A stretch of 64,000 bases of DNA from Leguminivora glycinivorella (taxonomy: Eukaryota; Arthropoda; Insecta; Lepidoptera; Tortricidae). The stretch spans positions 17,750,456 through 17,814,455 of the forward strand of contig NC_062973.1 in assembly GCF_023078275.1 (NCBI RefSeq), given 5' to 3'. The translations under genes were made by a program, and so were the position numbers. The notes below the pieces were generated by a model, which was not told where the DNA came from, did no database searches, and saw only the letters and a list, made by a program, of their open reading frames with translations. Below, one piece after another: positions 1 to 10,574 of this stretch (position 1 is its first letter; the number at the start of each line of letters is the position of its first letter).

Positions 1-1365
1 TGGTCGGCGAAGCAGCGCTCTATTTTCAGCAGAAAGGGCATCTACCCATATGGGAGCGCCATATAAGGCCATACTTCGCAGAACACGAGAGTATAGGAGT
101 CTACACGTAGCATTTGGCTCACCCACGTTGGGAAGCAGCCGGCCGAGAGGCTGTAGATATAAGCCTAGGGCCTAAGCTGGCAAAGTGCGCTTTAAATTGC
201 CAACGGCCGTCCAAAATGAGGCCAAGGTATTTCATTTGGGCCTTAACCGCGACGACCTCCCCGTTTACTCTAATATTGGCATTACGAGGGGTCCTCTTCT
301 CGGGCCATGGAAGAGCAGAACTTCCGTCTTTGGAAGGGACACCTGAAGACCTATCTGATGGATTCGTTCCACCACAAGCGAGGTTCCAATAGTCACCTTC
401 CTTGCTGCATCTTCATAAGAGGAACCCCGACACGTAATGAGAGTGTCATCTGCATAGGCCAACACATTCATGCCAGGCAGAACTGGGCCTCGTAATAGCC
501 AGTCGAACCCAACGTTCCATAGGGTAGGTCCAAGGACAGATCCCTGAGGGACTCCTAGCTCAACCGGTCGCCGAAGAAGCTCACCGCTTCCGTCTTCCCA
601 CATCACGTAGCGATCTTCCAGATAATTGTTCAGTAGTCGCTGCAGGTAGGTAGGTACCTTAAAGGAACGAAGTGCCTCCCTAAGTGTTTCGAATGGGAGA
701 CTATTAAAAGCGTTCTTGACATCCAAGGAGACTGCCAGCATTACATTCCCGCTATGTGTAGCCTCTCTTGAGAGCGCTTTTAGATGGTCTACTGCGTCGA
801 CTGTCGATCGACCCGCCCGGAAACCAAACTGCCTGTCTGAGAGATTAGGGCCCTCCTCTTCCAGGTGTCGGGTGAGACGGTCAGCTAGGATTTTCTCTAG
901 CAACTTACCTACCTCATCCAGCAAGACTATTGGTCTGTATCCGGATGGTTGACCACTAGGACGGGCCTCTTTGGGAATCTAGCAGACCCTACCCGTTTTC
1001 CATCGCTTCGGAAATTTTCCAGCATGAATGCACTTATTGAAAAAGTCCTGGATCCAGTCCACCCACGACTCTGCAATTATAAAAAAGAGTCGGCCGGGCA
1101 CTCCATCTGGTCCTGGGGCTGTGCGTCTCTTCCGAAGCCGATGTAAGGCTTTCGTCATTTCTTCGTCTCTTATTGGCGGGATATCTGTCTCGTTCACTTC
1201 TAGAGCCGGGGGTGCCATCCTAGGAGGTTGGTGTCCCTGCGAGACCGGGAATAAAACTTCCATGACGCTTTCTAAGGCATCTCGTGATAGAGTCTCAGTT
1301 GCAGGCGCACCGTGCGCTATGAGTTTTTTGCGCGCGGCTTTGTATTTGTAATTGTGTAATTTCAC
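1..1365 (-). pseudogene. R1-clade-like LINE reverse transcriptase, fragment with frameshifts
   Basis: Minus-strand frames encode part of a non-LTR reverse transcriptase. The upstream piece (979-1365) has the fingers region with APGPDGVPG. The next piece (265-924) has the palm motifs FGFRAGRST, SLDVKNAF, GVPQGSVLGP and the catalytic box AYADDT. Past position 290 a third frame continues with MKYLGLILDGRW, the region just after the RT core. The three pieces lie in different frames, so at least two frameshifts separate them (near 925-980 and 265-300), and the gene is dead. Motif style (GPTLWN, LAYADDTLI) is closest to the R1 group of insect LINEs; this family call is inference. The endonuclease is absent: the 5' side stops where the foldback element begins, and the 3' side runs off the window. 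Confidence 0.85.
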
Positions 1366-2562
1366 TAGCGAGATTATGAACTAACGAAATATTGTGAACC
1401 GTAACGTACAGTTCACAATTTGACGGATTATTTTTACGTTAGATTATAATCTAACGAAGTGAAACCGTCAAATTGTAAACTGTCATGGCGTCGGAACGAA
1501 GCTATCGCTCTGATTGGTCGGTTTTATAGTAGTTCGTTCTGTGGCCATAGAGTGACATAAATAGACACTGCAATCACAGATGTCAATCAAAAACCTTATT
1601 AAACTTTTATCATCAAAATTCGAAATATTGTTTAAGGAAATGTTTGAACTTGCTAAGGAAACAAAATTGTCAGTTACTTTGCTTGTTATGTGGCGGCTTA
1701 ATTCGTATATTTCTTGTGATTTAATATTCAGTTTTCGAAAAAAAAAACCGTTAGTTTATAATCTTACTAGTGAGATTATGAACTGTGCTGTGTGTTGTTT
1801 TGAGGTCCTCTGTGGGCCTAGAACGATCTAACAAAAAACTGACCATTCAGAGCACTAGCTTCTGGCGCATATGACGATTTACAATTTATCGGTTTCTATC
1901 CGTTAGATTATAATCTAACGAAAAATAATCCGTTAAATTGTGAACGTTACGGTTCACCATAACTCGTCAGTTCCTAATCTCACTAGTAAGATCTCACACT
2001 AACGGTTTGTTTTTTTCGAAAACTGAATATTAAATCACAAGAAATATCCGAATTAAGCGGCCACATAACAAGCAAAGTAACTGATAATTTTGTTTCTCTG
2101 GCAACTTCGACCGTTTCCTTAAAGTCACATACAGGTCGAACGCGATTAATTAACATTATTTTACCTTTTTTCCCGTAACGTTGGGAAAAAAGGTAAAATA
2201 ATGTTAATTAATCGCGTTCGACCTGTATGTGACTTTAAATATGTTTACAAAGCGCGAGAACTTAAAGTGTTTTACGTCTCCTTAAACATATATCGAATTT
2301 TGATGATAAAAGTTTAATGAGGTTTTTGACTGACATCTGTGATTGCAGTGTCTATTTGTGTCAGTCACTCTATGGCCACAGAACGATCTACTATAAAACC
2401 GACAAATCAGAGCGCTAGCTTCGTTCCGACGCCATGACAGTTTAGAATTTGACGGTTTCGCTTCGTTAGATTATAATCTAACGTAAAAATAATCCGTCAA
2501 ATTGTGAACTGTACGTTACGGTTCACAATATTTCGTTAGTTCATAATCTCGCTAGTGAAATT
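1359..2562. mobile_element. Foldback-type element made of nested palindromes
   Basis: The outer arms are inverted copies of each other: 1359 to about 1640 pairs with 2562 back to about 2285 (AATTTCACTAGCG against CGCTAGTGAAATT, then almost continuous complementarity). A second arm pair lies inside (about 1640-1785 against 1974-2110), and a near-perfect palindrome fills 2121-2235. The self-complementary 20-mer CGTTAGATTATAATCTAACG occurs three times (1437, 1902, 2464). No transposase is visible, so it would be non-autonomous. It abuts the 5' edge of the LINE remnant and has probably interrupted it. Outer boundaries are approximate and I could not fix a target duplication. Confidence 0.8.
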
Positions 2563-2599
2563 ATAAACTAACGGTTTTTACAATTTTACGGTGACATAT

Positions 2600-2690
2600 A
2601 CATAGAAATCATCCATGACTCAGGAACAAATATCTGTGCTCATCACACAAATAAATGCCCTGTATGCCCTGTATGCCCAAATGTATTACG
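2600..2690 (-). repeat. SINE body fragment
   Basis: The stretch around CATCCATGACTCAGGAACAA and CATCACACAAATAAATGCCC is the same as part of the SINE at 62.6-62.87 kb. The tRNA-like head that follows in that copy is missing here; instead a short TGTATGCCC duplication occurs. Truncated, old copy. Confidence 0.7.
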
Positions 2691-3590
2691 AGAAAACAAG
2701 CGCCTGTTGCAAATTGATAGGCAAATCATACAAATGAGCAGTAAAATTTTTTGTTGTTGATTTGACCGATATCACGTGTGATTTAAATATTATTATTGGC
2801 AGTTTTATGAAGTACAGTTTAGGTACAGTTTATTGATATATGATCCAGAACATAGTTCCCACACGTTGGGGCGATACACGGCTATGCGCGCCAACCTGAC
2901 GTCAGAATGGCGTGTCTATGTAACTATCTATTTAATGCGTGATTGCATGAGGTACAGTTTTCTTCGCTATAGGTACAGTTTAGTACAGTTTAGGTACAGT
3001 TATTTGGTGCAAATGTTGTGACGATTCAGACATCTCTCACGCCATCCTGACGGACACGAAATTTTCACCAAACATGGATATTATAATGAATATTACAGGA
3101 GAAATAAAATCGTACACGTATCTTTTTTTTATTTATAAAAAACCTTTCAGATTTACATTTTCAATTTCAGCACCCTTGCGGGTGTTTATTGTACCTGTTT
3201 TTTTAACAAAATAACAATGAAATGACCTGCTTTCAAATATAGGCAAAATGGTTAAAATCGGTTCACGCAATAAACAATTATTCCATAAAAATCATCTTCC
3301 ATACTAGCTCGCGCGCATTAGTTTACTCAATTTGCCGATAGATGTCGCTGTACGTTGAACGCTCATTTCCTACATCGCGTTTTTCCTGATATAATGAGGT
3401 CGGTTCAGAAGCGTCCTTGCGACATGTCGTAAGTCGTAAACTATTGAAGTCGAATAATCTTTAATTTATTTGGACGTTGTCTAACAATAAAATTGTATAT
3501 TAAAATATTACTTGTTATGTGGGAAATTGAGTCTTGAGGGATTTAGTCAAATCTGTAGAGTTCTATGAGTTCATTTTGATGATTCAACTA
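2690..3590. other. Unassigned AT-rich DNA with repeated GTACAGTTT words
   Basis: No coding region is supported. The word GTACAGTTT or GGTACAGTT recurs about seven times between 2810 and 3003, in two clusters flanking about 110 bp of unrelated DNA. Meaning unknown. Confidence 0.4.
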
Positions 3591-3596
3591 TTGAAA

Positions 3597-3652
3597 ATTT
3601 GTACCGAACCCTCGGTGAGCGAGTCCGACTCGCACTTGACCGGTTTTTTATT
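3597..3652 (-). repeat. Terminus of the AACCGG(C/T)CAAG repeat family
   Basis: Reverse complement reads AAAACCGGTCAAGTGCGAGT, then a G-rich stretch and GGGTTCGGTAC. This matches the beginning of the large element at 50.1 kb (AAAACCGGCCAAGAG...TAGGGTTC). Only the end is present. Confidence 0.6.
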
Positions 3653-3821
3653 GTGAGCAGTGCCCCGTTGTTGTGTCATGAAAAATTTAAATATTTGTAT
3701 CATTCAGTTGGAAATCAAAATGGAGTGCAGCGCAAATGTTTTCAGCGAATGTGAGATCTAAGTTCGGGGCAAACTATTACTTTAAATTGCTTACCCAAAT
3801 ATCTCTGTTTGTTGTTGCCAG

Positions 3822-3931
3822 GCACCAGTCGAGACCAGACGAGCCCACGAGCAAACACACTTAGCGATGATCAAGACGACATACAGAAGCAATTAGACAA
3901 CGAAGCTAGGGACCGGCTTCAGTTTGCCACA
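3822..3931 (+). CDS. Candidate internal exon of the host gene (exon a)
   Basis: A pyrimidine-rich acceptor (TTTGTTGTTGCCAG) precedes an open frame of 36 codons that ends at the consensus donor GTGAGT. Only one of three frames is open: it enters two bases into the exon and leaves at a codon boundary (phase 0). The peptide is hydrophilic, rich in D, Q, R and S (SDDQDDIQKQLDNEARDRL), and possibly helical. An alternative donor seven bases further on (GTATGG) would change the phase to 1. I do not recognise the protein. It is the first of a series of plausible + strand exons whose phases mostly fit together. Confidence 0.5.
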
Positions 3932-4114
3932 GTGAGTATGGAAAATGCATTAACTATGGGATTTTTTTCTACATAATATACCTATATCAGAATACAAACA
4001 CGGCACGGCTTACGAGTACATTCAGATTCAGATCATTTATTCAAAAAAGAATAATATTTAAACGTCAAATATATAATACATGCAGTTCATTGTTAATTAA
4101 TTACACTATTCATC

Positions 4115-4161
4115 ATCATTAACCCCCGACGCAAAAACGACGGGGTGTTATAAGTTTGACG

Positions 4162-4212
<51 letters not shown>

Positions 4213-4214
4213 CC

Positions 4215-4245
<31 letters not shown>

Positions 4246-4350
4246 GGTCTGTCTGTCTGTCTGTTTGTCTGTCTGTGTGTGTGTCTGTCTGTGGCATCGT
4301 AGCTCCTGAACGGATGAACCGATTCCGATTTAGTTTTTTTTATTTGAAAG
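4115..4350 (+). repeat. Interspersed repeat with a long (TGTC)n microsatellite
   Basis: CCCCGACGCAAAAACGACGGGG leads into a nearly pure TGTC array (4159-4290, rare CCGT and TCGG variants), followed by a unique part ending near TTTGAAAGCTG. This layout is common in lepidopteran genomes. The frame that spells repeated SVCL residues across it is a by-product of the microsatellite, not a gene. Confidence 0.75.
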
Positions 4351-4354
4351 CTGT

Positions 4355-4625
4355 GTTATCTTGCCTTATCCCAGTCACTTGGGGTCGGCGCAGCATGTCT
4401 TTCTCTTCCATACATCTCTGTCACTCGTCATCTCATCATTAACTTGTTTCAGTTCCATATCATGTCTCACACAGTCCATCCACCTCTTCTTCGGTTTTCC
4501 TCTCCCGTTACTTCCACCACCTTCCACATTCATTCGTAATATCTTTCTCGTCACATGCCTTTCATCCCTCCGCATTACATGTCCATACCATGCTAGTCGA
4601 TTCGCTCTTACTTTAATTACACTAT
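4355..4625 (-). pseudogene. C-terminal fragment of an RTE-type LINE polyprotein
   Basis: The minus-strand frame contains RLAWYGHVMRRDERHVTRK, then GRGKPKKRWMDCVRHDM, ending with DRDVWKRKTCCADPK and a stop. This is the usual tail of LINE polyproteins of the RTE-like group in insects (GHVMRR...GRPKKRW...W). Endonuclease and reverse transcriptase are missing, as expected for a 5'-truncated insertion. A 3' UTR remnant (GGGATAAGGCAAGATAA on the minus strand) follows. Family call is from memory of motif style. Confidence 0.7.
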
Positions 4626-4649
4626 TCATAATAATCATAATAGTACCTT

Positions 4650-5595
4650 AAAATAACAAAACATGGTTTACTTAGCAAACTGTACTTAAGTTAACCCTTT
4701 CCAACCGAAGAAATCGAGGTTTGCTAAATAATTTTTTAATTTTAATGACATATGTTAAAGTTAACAATTTATATGTTAACAACCCCCTAACAACCCCACG
4801 ATCGTATCAGCTCAGGTGTAAAGGGATAAGTTACAATTATATTTACTACATTGTGTTAATAGTTATTTGTTTTACACGGGGACAAAGTTTTTGTTTAACC
4901 GCACGTGCCAATATTGATACCCGAGCAAGCGAAAGATTCCAATATTAAAAAGTGGAATCTTGAGCGTTGCGAGGGTTTCAAGGCACGAAGGTTGAACAAA
5001 CTTTGCCTCCGAGTGAAACACAAAAAATTTCACCACACCAACACGAACAAAATACTGACTATAAAACATGAAAGTAACTAAATCAAATCCCATCAATTTA
5101 TCCAATGTTTATGATTCAAAATCATCAATTATAGGAAAATTCTACCAGTCAGCTTAAGACATCAAGTTAAAATTTGTATGAAATTACTTTGCACTCTTGT
5201 GGATAAAATGCAAATTTGCTATCTGTTTTCGAATAGCAAAGTAAGCATTTAACAGTTGGTGTGGTGATAATACATTTTACATTTCGTTAATACATCTTTA
5301 AATTAATTAGGTACTTGTGCTTGTACTTGGGTACTTGATTACATAATATATTTGATGTGTTAGGGCCAATGAGTTTGTCACTTGCAGAAACTCAGGTACA
5401 CTGTAACATGCAAGGTCAATATAATTTACTTTATTTTTTTGAATAACATAGTACCTACTCCAGATTTTTTGTCCCACCTAAAAGCTAAGTCATTTAGCAA
5501 TCTATAAAAGTTTAACAAGTCACCCTGGGGATCGCTACATCACGTTGGTTCAGCATTTTCTTTACAATAATTAGAAAGGAATTCAGATTATCCAA
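4650..5595. other. Unassigned intronic AT-rich DNA
   Basis: No gene, hairpin or convincing repeat end was found. Short frames on both strands have no recognisable content. Confidence 0.4.
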
Positions 5596-5600
5596 TTTAA

Positions 5601-5709
5601 TCCTTAAATGCATGACCTTGACAAAGATTTATTAAAATTTGAATTTTGACATGCTGTCAATAGAGTCAAAAGTAGATGATGCATATATACATCACTATGC
5701 ATTTAAGGG
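5601..5709. mobile_element. Small TTAA-flanked MITE, copy 1
   Basis: Flanked by TTAA at 5597-5600 and 5710-5713. Termini are TCCTTAAATGCATGA and, inverted, CCCTTAAATGCATAG. A shorter copy with the same ends lies at 62969-63052. TTAA duplication suggests mobilisation by a piggyBac-type transposase. Confidence 0.75.
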
Positions 5710-5799
5710 TTAAATTGTACGCAGTGGTAAACGAGTACATTCAATTTCAGTCTCATTTCAACTAATGTTTTTTTTTTATTTTGTAGCAATAGTAGTAGT

Positions 5800-5885
5800 A
5801 AAACTTAACATAGTTGTCAAAGCGGACCCCAGGGTCTCATGAGCCGTGGCAAATGCCGGGACAACACAAGGAGTATGATGAATGA
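5800..5885 (-). repeat. LINE/SINE 3'-end repeat, copy 1
   Basis: AAAGCGGACCCCAGGGTCTC...CATGAGCCGTGGC...GCCGG matches, inverted, the segment at 36678-36760. Two copies in opposite orientation mark it as an interspersed repeat. Parent element not identified. Confidence 0.6.
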
Positions 5886-5917
5886 TGAGTAGTATAGTAA
5901 AACTTAGCATTTTTATA

Positions 5918-6112
5918 TTAAAGGAAAAATTGGAAAAATTTAATTTATTTATATTTAATTTAGACGTGTGTACATAAGGAAAGGCATGGAAAGATTTGCG
6001 ATGTCCGGCGTGGCTTCCGTAGCTCAATTGGTTAAGAGCATTGCACGGATTGCAAAAAGGATGCGGGTTCAAGTCCCGCCGGAAGCGTAAATTTTTCCAA
6101 TTTTTCCTTTAA
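5918..6112 (+). mobile_element. tRNA-like module enclosed by a perfect 25-bp inverted repeat
   Basis: Arms 5918-5942 and 6088-6112 are exact reverse complements (AAAGGAAAAATTGGAAAAAT core). A tRNA-like sequence fills 6013-6086. The right arm ends in the TTAA that also forms the left target site of the neighbouring piggyBac-like element. Confidence 0.65.
6013..6086 (+). tRNA. tRNA-like sequence, probably a pseudo-tRNA
   Basis: The acceptor stem pairs perfectly over 7 bp (GCTTCCG with CGGAAGC). The D arm (GCTC...GAGC) and T arm (GCGGG TTCAAGT CCCGC) are intact, and A- and B-box sequences are recognisable (TAGCTCAATTGGTTAAGAGC; GGTTCAAGTCC). The anticodon arm does not form a normal 5-bp stem with a 7-base loop: TTGCA/TGCAA encloses only five bases. 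I therefore regard it as a tRNA-derived pseudogene or mobile module, not a tRNA with an assigned amino acid. Confidence 0.55.
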
Positions 6113-6934
6113 GGTAAAATACCCCATAATGGACGGTGATGCCATTATGGACAAAAAAACACAAATCCTTAAAAATAAGTATCTAAAATAAGTTTCTAAA
6201 AACTGACTGCTATGTACCATAAAGTAGAGTTGTAGAGCTGTTTAATTTTGAAGTTTCAATTAATTCGGTTATTTCTGAAGGATTTGGAGACAAGACAAAT
6301 TTCACCAGTTTACTGAAAAAAATATCAAGACAAATTCTTAGTAATGTTGCTAAGAGAGATGAGTTCATGTATAAAATAATAAAAAAATAACGCACGGTGT
6401 AATCTTGAATGCGTTTTACTTACTGCATTAAGCATGAGATAAGGTAAAAAACATACTAGTTTGTTGCTCCAAAGATATAAAGAAATGACGTTATTTTGCA
6501 AGTGTCCATTACTGGACCCGAAAAACTGCCTACCTCCTATGATGGACAAGGAACAATTTACAAAACCAAAATTTACAAGAAACAATCCTATGTTAAAATA
6601 ACCCAAACTAATTGTATTTATGGTGTATAAAATTGACTCATTGCGTATCAGTTGGCTTTAAAAGTAAAATTTTAAACTTATTTCACTGTCCATAATGGGG
6701 GATCCATTACTGGAGAACTGCCGTCCATAATTGGAGAAAAAGCACCTAGTTTTAATTTGTTAACTATGAAGAAACCAATAGGAGTATCTATTCTGCAATA
6801 CGCTTGAAATGTAGAAGAAGGATAGGACATTCAAGATTTTAACACGCTTGGCGGTAGAATTTTTACATTTATCAGTGAAATATCAAAAACAGGCGAATTT
6901 TTTTCTTAAACTGTCCATGATTGGGTCCGTCACC
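6113..6934 (-). mobile_element. piggyBac-like non-autonomous element, copy A
   Basis: Flanked by TTAA (6109-6112 and 6935-6938). Ends are GGTAAAATACCCCATAATGG and, inverted, GGTGACGGACCCAATCATGG, i.e. a short GGT(A/G)A terminal repeat with subterminal similarity. Copy B at 32667-33487 is almost identical in the opposite orientation, and a divergent piece lies at 16475-16715. Words of the type TCCAT(A/T)A(T/C)TGG recur at least six times (near 6126, 6143, 6500, 6540, 6690, 6720, 6910). Frames inside are short and broken; no transposase is visible. Confidence 0.85.
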
Positions 6935-7039
6935 TTAATATAAAAATGTTTAGAATCGTTAGCAGACGTTTCTGCTTGTTAAAAATTAAAACTTAGCATA
7001 CCATAAGATTTATCTTACTTATTTTTTATATCATTACAG

Positions 7040-7120
7040 CCCAAAACAATATGGGTTCTCCATTTTCCTACCCACATAATGCAAATGCCACACAGCAACA
7101 AACGGATGCATTGGAACTCT
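7040..7120 (+). CDS. Candidate internal exon of the host gene (exon b)
   Basis: Bounded by acceptor TATCATTACAG and consensus donor GTAAGTATT; 81 bases. Two frames are open. The phase-1 reading gives a plausible low-complexity peptide rich in N, Q and P (GSPFSYPHNANATQQQTDAL). The phase-0 reading fits the phases of exons a and c but looks less like protein. The exon may be alternatively included, or exon a may use its downstream donor. Function unknown. Confidence 0.5.
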
Positions 7121-7161
7121 GTAAGTATTTTCCTCTTCTTCTCCGCACCCCGAAAGAGTTA

Positions 7162-7290
7162 CGCCGTGTCTTGCGTGGGCGACGGTCGCCATCGCATCGT
7201 CTACTTCCATATCGATAAGGTTTGAATTCGTATGCGTCGCATCGCCGTCGCGCGACCATCGCGCGACCGTCGCCCACGCAAGCCACGGCG
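7162..7290. mobile_element. Harbinger-like MITE with GC-rich 28-bp ends
   Basis: Terminal inverted repeats CGCCGTGTCTTGCGTGGGCG and, inverted, CGCCGTGGCTTGCGTGGGCG, flanked by TTA on both sides (7159-7161, 7291-7293). A 3-bp TTA duplication is typical of PIF/Harbinger. A collapsed relative is at 16397-16443. The long minus-strand frame across it is incidental. Confidence 0.75.
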
Positions 7291-7768
7291 TTAGACACTC
7301 CCGACCGGGCAATTCGGTTAGCTTTGCTACATAGCAATTGCAAGGATTAGTACAGGACGTGCCTTTACGTGCGCTGCCACACATTTGACAATAGGCTACT
7401 TGCCTCCTAGTCAAATCAGCTTCTTTTTAAGAACTGTCAAAACGAATTTGAACGACTTGCTAATATGGAATTTATCTATATATATAAAAATGAAATGCGT
7501 TTGTTAGTTACCTATAAACTCGAGAACGGCTGGACCGATTTACGTAATTTTGCTATTGAAATGTTTGTATTAGACCGCAGAAGGTTTAGGCAGTGTAAAA
7601 ACACGTAAATATTGTGATGATAATTAGAAAACAGTGATTCTTTTTTCCCATACAAATTGTTCCTACCTGACAACTTGACAATGACGTGACGTTAATGACA
7701 GGTGCGTTCCAAACTTACATTAATGACGGATGCGTTCCAAACGCATTGTGATTTTATTAATTTATCTT

Positions 7769-7862
7769 GGCAAAATAATGTGAAAATTAGTAATTATTCC
7801 GTTAAAGAAATAAGGAATGGCAAAATAATGTGAAAATTAGTAATTATTCCGTTAAAGAAATC
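7769..7862 (+). repeat. 50-bp tandem duplication
   Basis: GGCAAAATAATGTGAAAATT... ending GTTAAAGAAAT occurs twice in a row without visible change, near the left end of the Helitron. Identity suggests a recent duplication. Confidence 0.85.
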
Positions 7863-7863
7863 T

Positions 7864-9765
7864 AAATATATAAAAGAAGAAGCTGACTGACTGACTGACA
7901 TATCAACGCACAGCCGAAACCGCTGGTCCTAGAGATCTCAAATTTTACACGTAGGTTCCTTATATAGTGTAGAGGAGCACTAAGAAAGGATTTTCCAAAA
8001 TTCACCTCCTAAGGGGGTCAAATGGGGGTTCAAAGTTTGTATGGGAAACAAGATTAGTTTGACTATTTTATTCGAAACTTCACAGGAAGATTCCTTAAGA
8101 CATATGACTGAATACGTGTTTCAGGTTTTTTGAAAATTTAACCCCTAAAAGGGTGAAAATGGGGGTGATAAAGTCAAAAAATCAATATGGGTATCGTTTT
8201 TATGGTTTATCGGGTCGCTGATCACGATAAATACAACGTTTTTAAAATCTAACGAGGCGGAAGTGAAATACCTTCTCCCCTGTTGTGGTGCAATGGGGTC
8301 TAAATATCAAAAAAATATATAAAAGAAGATATTGACTGACTGACTGACATATCAACGCACAGCCGAAACCGCTGGTCCTAGAGATGTCAAATTTGGCACG
8401 TAGGTTCCTTATATAGTGTAGAGGAGCACTAAGAAAGGATTTTTCAAAATTCGCCTCCTAAGGGGGTTAAATGGGGGTTCAAAGTTTGTATGGGGAAACA
8501 ATGTTAGTTTCACTGGTTTATTCGAAACTTCACAAGAGGGATCCTAAAAACATATGACTAAAGACGTGTTTCAGGTTTTTTGAAAATTTAACCCCTAAAA
8601 GGGTGAATAGGTGGTGGTAAAGTCAAAAAACTAATATGGGTATCATTTTTAGGGTTTATTGGGTCGCTGATCACGATAAATACAACGTTTTTAAAATCTA
8701 ACGAGGCGGAAGTGAAATACCTTCTCCCCTGTTGTGGTGCAATGGGGTTTAAATATCAAAAAAATATATAAAAGAAGAAACTGACTGACTGACTGACTGA
8801 CATATCAACGCACAGCCGAAACTGCTGGTCCTAGAGATTTCAAATTTGGCACATATGTTCCTCATATAGTGTAGAGGAGCATTAAGAAAGGATTTTTCAA
8901 AATTCCTCTCCTAAGGGGGTGAAATGGGGGTTCAAATTTTGTATGTGGAAACAAGATTAGTTTGATTATTTTATTCGAAACTTCACAGGAAGATTCCCAA
9001 AGACATAGACTAAATACATGTTTCAGGATTATTGAAAGTTTAATCCCTAAAAGGGTGAAAAGGGGGTGATAAAGTCAAAAAAACAATATGGGTATCGTTT
9101 TTATGATTAATCGTGTCGCTGATCACGATAAATACAACGCTTTTAAAATCTAACGAGGCGGAAGTGAAATACCTTCTCCCCTGTTGTAGTGCAATGGGGT
9201 TTAAATATCAAAAAATATATAAAAGAAGAAACTGACTGACTGACTAACTGACATATCAACACACAGCCGAAACCGCTGGTCCTAGAGATTTCAAATTTGG
9301 CACATAGGTTCCTTATATGGCGTAGAGGAGCACTAAGAAAGGATTTTTCAAAATTCTCCTCTTAAAAGGGTGAAATGGGGGTTCAAAGTTTGTATCGGGA
9401 AACAAGTTTAGTTTGACTATTTTATTCGAAACTTCACAGGAGGATTCCTAAAGACATGTTTCAGGTTTTTTGAAAATTTGACCCCTAAAGGGGTGCAAAG
9501 GGGGTAAAGTCAAAAACACAATATGGGTATCGTTTTTATGGTTTATCGGGTCGCTGATCACGATAAATATTTAAAATCGAATGAGGTGGAAAATAAATTT
9601 TCTCCCCTGTTGTTGTGCAATGGGGTTAAAATATCCAAAATAGCCATAAGTATAGGTTTAGTTTTTATCTTTACTTCTGGTTCAAGAGATTTCAAATTGA
9701 CACGGAAGTTCCTTAGAGGAGCACTAAGAAAGGATTTTTCAAAGTTCACCTCCTAGCATGATAAT
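7864..9765 (+). repeat. 450-bp tandem repeat array, four units plus a partial one
   Basis: Units start at 7864, 8313, 8762 and 9213 (periods 449, 449, 451) with AAATATATAAAAGAAGA, then CTGACTGACTGAC, CATATCAACGCACAGCCGAA and TGTTGTGGTGCAATGGGG near the end. A degenerate fifth unit runs from about 9640 to 9760. Units differ by scattered substitutions and by the number of CTGA steps. Contained within the Helitron. Confidence 0.9.
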
Positions 9766-9778
9766 TTGACAGGGGCAA

Positions 9779-9834
<56 letters not shown>

Positions 9835-10085
9835 TCAGGGACAGGAACGGGATAGGGTTAGGGATAGGGAAGGGATAGGGGTAGGGGGTAGGGGGTAGGG
9901 GTAGGGGTAGGGAAGGGGTAGGGGTAGGGATAGGGATAGGGATGCGGATGCGGATAGGGATAGGGATAGGGGACGGGGATAGGGATAGGGGAGGGACAGG
10001 GGCAGGGGCAGGGGCAGGGACGGGACGGGGACGGGGACGGGGACAAGGATAGGGATAGGGACGGGGATAAGAATAGGGATTGGGG
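9766..10085 (+). repeat. G-rich (AGGGAC/AGGGAT/AGGGGT)n array
   Basis: About 320 bp of hexanucleotide-like repeats, first AGGGAC, then AGGGGT/TAGGG, then AGGGAT and GGGGAC. Guanines are strongly confined to the + strand, so it could form G-quadruplexes. The proline-rich frames on the minus strand are translations of this array, not genes. Confidence 0.9.
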
Positions 10086-10497
10086 TCGGAATAATCGGTC
10101 GGCAATCGATATCTAGGCAGTGTAAAATGCAGGTGGCTCAGTGGGAAGGGATTAGTAAGTATGCATCGGCGAGTATCCTGCATCCGTAATAACTATTACA
10201 TTCAATGTGCTGTAAGAAGATCGTTGTTTGCTTGCCTTTTATATGTTTACGTTTGCAATAAGTATAAGCAAAATGGAAAAAATTGTAAGCGATAATGCAA
10301 GGAAGTACTTTTTACCCTACCGACCATAGCGTCGAGATACTGGCTATGTGGGTTGTATGAAGTTTCCCCAGTATAAATATTTATATAGGTAAAATACATA
10401 CATATTCGTACCTACTACCTACGCTGTGGTCGCTGTGTAACAATTCTACAATCATTGCAAGAATTTCTTTTAAAACAATAGTAATATGTGTAAGGTA

Positions 10498-10574
10498 CAG
10501 TCAGCCAAAAAAGTGGTTTACCACTTTTTGATCAATAGAGTCGAAAAGTAGGAAACCACTTTCATGGCTGACCG
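10498..10574. mobile_element. 77-bp TA-flanked MITE
   Basis: CAGTCAGCCAAAAAAGTGGT at the left and its near inverse (CGGTCAGCCATGAAAGTGGT) at the right, with TA on both sides (10496-10497, 10575-10576). The TA duplication points to Tc1/mariner-type mobilisation. Confidence 0.7.

Noticed and set aside
4161..4442. Frame with repeated SVCL residues and cysteine
   Set aside because: Direct translation of the TGTC microsatellite.
6210..6606. Minus-strand frames of 61-93 codons shared with 32994-33390
   Set aside because: They are conserved only because the two piggyBac-like copies are nearly identical. They are split by stops in both and have no domain.
7864..9765. 450-bp direct repeats as a CRISPR-like array
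   Set aside because: Eukaryotic context, units are contiguous with no spacers, and they lie within a Helitron.
9746..10183. Long proline/serine/arginine-rich minus-strand frames
   Set aside because: They translate the G-rich hexanucleotide array and have no other content.
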